Assembly: GCA_949320185.1 (NCBI GenBank)
Contig: CASGHK010000045.1
Location: 1-64,000, forward strand
Reading direction: 5' to 3'
Origin: an uncultured Methanomicrobiales archaeon
GTDB lineage: Archaea; Halobacteriota; Methanomicrobia; Methanomicrobiales; Methanospirillaceae
Length of the DNA: 64,000 nucleotides
Of the stretch, positions 62,605-64,000 are shown in pieces. Made by a program: the position numbers and the translations under genes. How positions within the stretch are numbered: the first letter of the stretch is position 1; each line of letters opens with the position of its first letter. The notes beneath the pieces are model-generated. The model ran no database searches and was not told the origin of the DNA. It was given only the letters and a program-made list of their open reading frames with translations.

Positions 62605-64000
62605 ACGGGTCCGCTGCACCGTCGCCGGGTTTCCTCTCGAAGACACGCGGGTGCGGGGTGCTCTGCCACATCACGTCCCTCCCCTCGCCGTTCGGCTGCG
62701 GAGACCTCGGGCCCGGGGCGTACCGGTTCGCCGCCCTCGCCGCGTCGGGGGGCCAGGCGTTCTGGCAGGTGCTCCCGCTCAACCCGACCGAGCCGGGCCT
62801 CGGCAACTCGCCCTACGCGAGCCCGTCCGCGTTCGCCGGCTCGCCCCTTCTGATCAGCCCCGAGCTCCTGGCAGCGGACGGCCTTCTCGACAGCGACGAC
62901 CTCTGCCCGCTCCCCCCGTTCCCCGATGACCGGGTCGACTATCCCTCGGTCATCGCGCACCGGGCCCCCCTGCTCGACCGAGCCGCCGCCCGCCTCCTCG
63001 CCTCGCCGCCGCCGGCATATTTCGCCTTCGCCGGGGACGATGGCGCCGCCTGGCTCGACGACCACTGTCTCTTCGTCGCCTGCCGGGAGCACTCAGGCGG
63101 GCGGCCGTGGCACGAGTGGCCCGACGACCTTCGCCTGCGCGACCCCGAGGCGCTCTGCCGCGCCCGGGAAGCCTTCGCTGTCCGCTACGACCGCGAGCGG
63201 GCCCTCCAGTTCCTCTTCTTCGACCAGTGGATGCGCCTGCGCCGGCACTGCGCCGGGCTCGGCGTCCGGCTGATCGGCGACCTCCCGATCTACGTCCCGT
63301 ACGACTCGGCGGACGCCTGGGCCCACCCCGACCTCTTCCGGCTCGACGAGGACCGCCGGCCCGCGTTCGTCGCCGGTGTCCCCCCCGATTACTTCTCGAC
63401 CGAGGGCCAGCGGTGGGGCAACCCGGTCTACCGGTGGGATGAGCACCGCCGGACCGGCTATGCCTGGTGGCTCGCCCGGTTCCGTCACCTCGCCCGGCTC
63501 TTCGATGTCGTCCGGGTCGACCACTTCTGCGGCTTCGTCGAGTACTGGGAGATCCCGGCGTCGGAGCCGTCCGCCCGCCACGGCTCCTGGCAGCCCGGGC
63601 CGGGGCTCGACCTCTTCGCCCGCGTCCGGGACGCCCTGCCCGGCCTCGCCCTGGTCGCCGAGGACCTGGGTCACGTCACCCCTGCGGTGGAGGCCCTTCG
63701 CGACGCCCTGGGGCTGCCTGGCATGCGGGTTCTCCTCTTCGGGTTCGGCCCGGAGATGGCGTCGAGCCCGCACGCACCGCACAACCACGACCGGGCGAGC
63801 GTCCTCTACCTCGGCACCCACGACAACCCGACTGCCCGGGGCTGGTTCGAGGAGGCGTCCGACGAGGAGCGTACGCGGCTCGCCCGGTACCTCGGCCGGC
63901 CGATCGAGGCGGACACCGTCGCGGACGCCCTGGTCCGGCTCTGCCTCCAGTCGGTCGCCCGCACGGCGATCATCTCGCTCCAGGACCACCTCGGGCTCGG
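62601..64000 (+). CDS. malQ: 4-alpha-glucanotransferase (GH77), 3' end outside the window
   Basis: The reading frame from GTG 62601 (MNGSAAPSPGFLSKTRGCGV) is open to the window end (1400 nt, about 466 residues), so it does not appear in the ORF track. Family motifs are GQAFWQVLPLNPTEPGLGNSPYASPSAFAG, RLIGDLPIYVPYDSADAW, VRVDHFCGFVEYW (nucleophile Asp), LVAEDLGHVTP (Glu) and YLGTHDNPTARGWF. It transfers maltosyl/glucan units. It overlaps the GH57 stop by 4 nt (GTGA). The C-terminal 30-40 residues are missing. Confidence 0.95.
   Translation, partial: MNGSAAPSPGFLSKTRGCGVLCHITSLPSPFGCGDLGPGAYRFAALAASGGQAFWQVLPLNPTEPGLGNSPYASPSAFAGSPLLISPELLAADGLLDSDDLCPLPPFPDDRVDYPSVIAHRAPLLDRAAARLLASPPPAYFAFAGDDGAAWLDDHCLFVACREHSGGRPWHEWPDDLRLRDPEALCRAREAFAVRYDRERALQFLFFDQWMRLRRHCAGLGVRLIGDLPIYVPYDSADAWAHPDLFRLDEDRRPAFVAGVPPDYFSTEGQRWGNPVYRWDEHRRTGYAWWLARFRHLARLFDVVRVDHFCGFVEYWEIPASEPSARHGSWQPGPGLDLFARVRDALPGLALVAEDLGHVTPAVEALRDALGLPGMRVLLFGFGPEMASSPHAPHNHDRASVLYLGTHDNPTARGWFEEASDEERTRLARYLGRPIEADTVADALVRLCLQSVARTAIISLQDHLGL

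Noticed and set aside
60157-62646. Minus-strand 829-codon ORF
   Set aside because: Antisense shadow of the GH57-DUF3536 gene, whose motifs and coupled start are clear on the plus strand.

Overview
This window looks like the chromosome of a high-GC methanogenic euryarchaeon, most likely in or near Methanomicrobiales. The supporting evidence is an archaeal A-type ATP synthase operon in the order K-E-C-F-A-B-D, DphB (diphthamide synthesis), DUF61 and DUF357 proteins, many PAS sensor kinases, a siroheme-type mini-reductase and an hgcAB pair of the type known from several methanogens. Taxonomy is inferred from gene content only.

Layout. 0-7 kb: A1Ao ATP synthase operon, directly followed by phosphoglycerate kinase. 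7.5-9.1 kb: cysteine desulfurase and IscU scaffold. 9.2-13.5 kb: a minus-strand block with an E1-like adenylyltransferase, a small HTH regulator, a carboxymuconolactone decarboxylase-like protein, a winged-helix regulator, then hgcB, hgcA and an AbrB-type regulator. HgcAB are the mercury-methylation proteins. Inside this block lies a decayed nadA joined to a stray piece of atpA. 13.5-16.7 kb: acetyltransferases, a lipoprotein, a HEAT-repeat protein and a methyltransferase. 16.7-20.6 kb: an ABC-2 exporter whose larger permease carries a PrsW/CPBP-like protease domain, divergent from its ATPase. 20.6-30.6 kb: BMP-type lipoprotein, GyrI-like protein, two large PAS signalling proteins (one with a lost phospho-acceptor histidine), a HerA/DUF853 ATPase, and a siroheme protein coupled to a zinc-ribbon protein.

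30.6-37.4 kb is a gene-poor, decaying region. It has one large secreted NHL/dockerin-like/metallopeptidase-like protein, broken remnants of a Kelch protein and a YedK/HMCES protein, an unidentified remnant, and a tRNA-Gly at its right edge. 37.5-48 kb holds metal-handling genes (YHS protein, CopA, FeoB with a DtxR-FeoA regulator) mixed with glycan genes (GT2, ManC, AglD/LPG-synthase-like flippase) and DphB. 48-53.8 kb: PolX coupled to an aberrant cis-prenyltransferase paralogue, a zinc-ribbon membrane protein, canonical UppS and a radical SAM protein. 53.8-64 kb: a membrane-anchored beta-helix protein, then a five-gene glycogen/alpha-glucan operon (GH57, GT, GlgB, GH57-DUF3536, MalQ) with overlapping start and stop codons. 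MalQ runs off the window and is missing from the ORF track.

No CRISPR array, insertion sequence or rRNA was seen. The most noteworthy items are the abrB-hgcA-hgcB operon with an operator-like inverted repeat, the nadA/atpA chimeric scar, the permease-protease fusion, and the two catalytically degenerate paralogues (kinase and cis-prenyltransferase).
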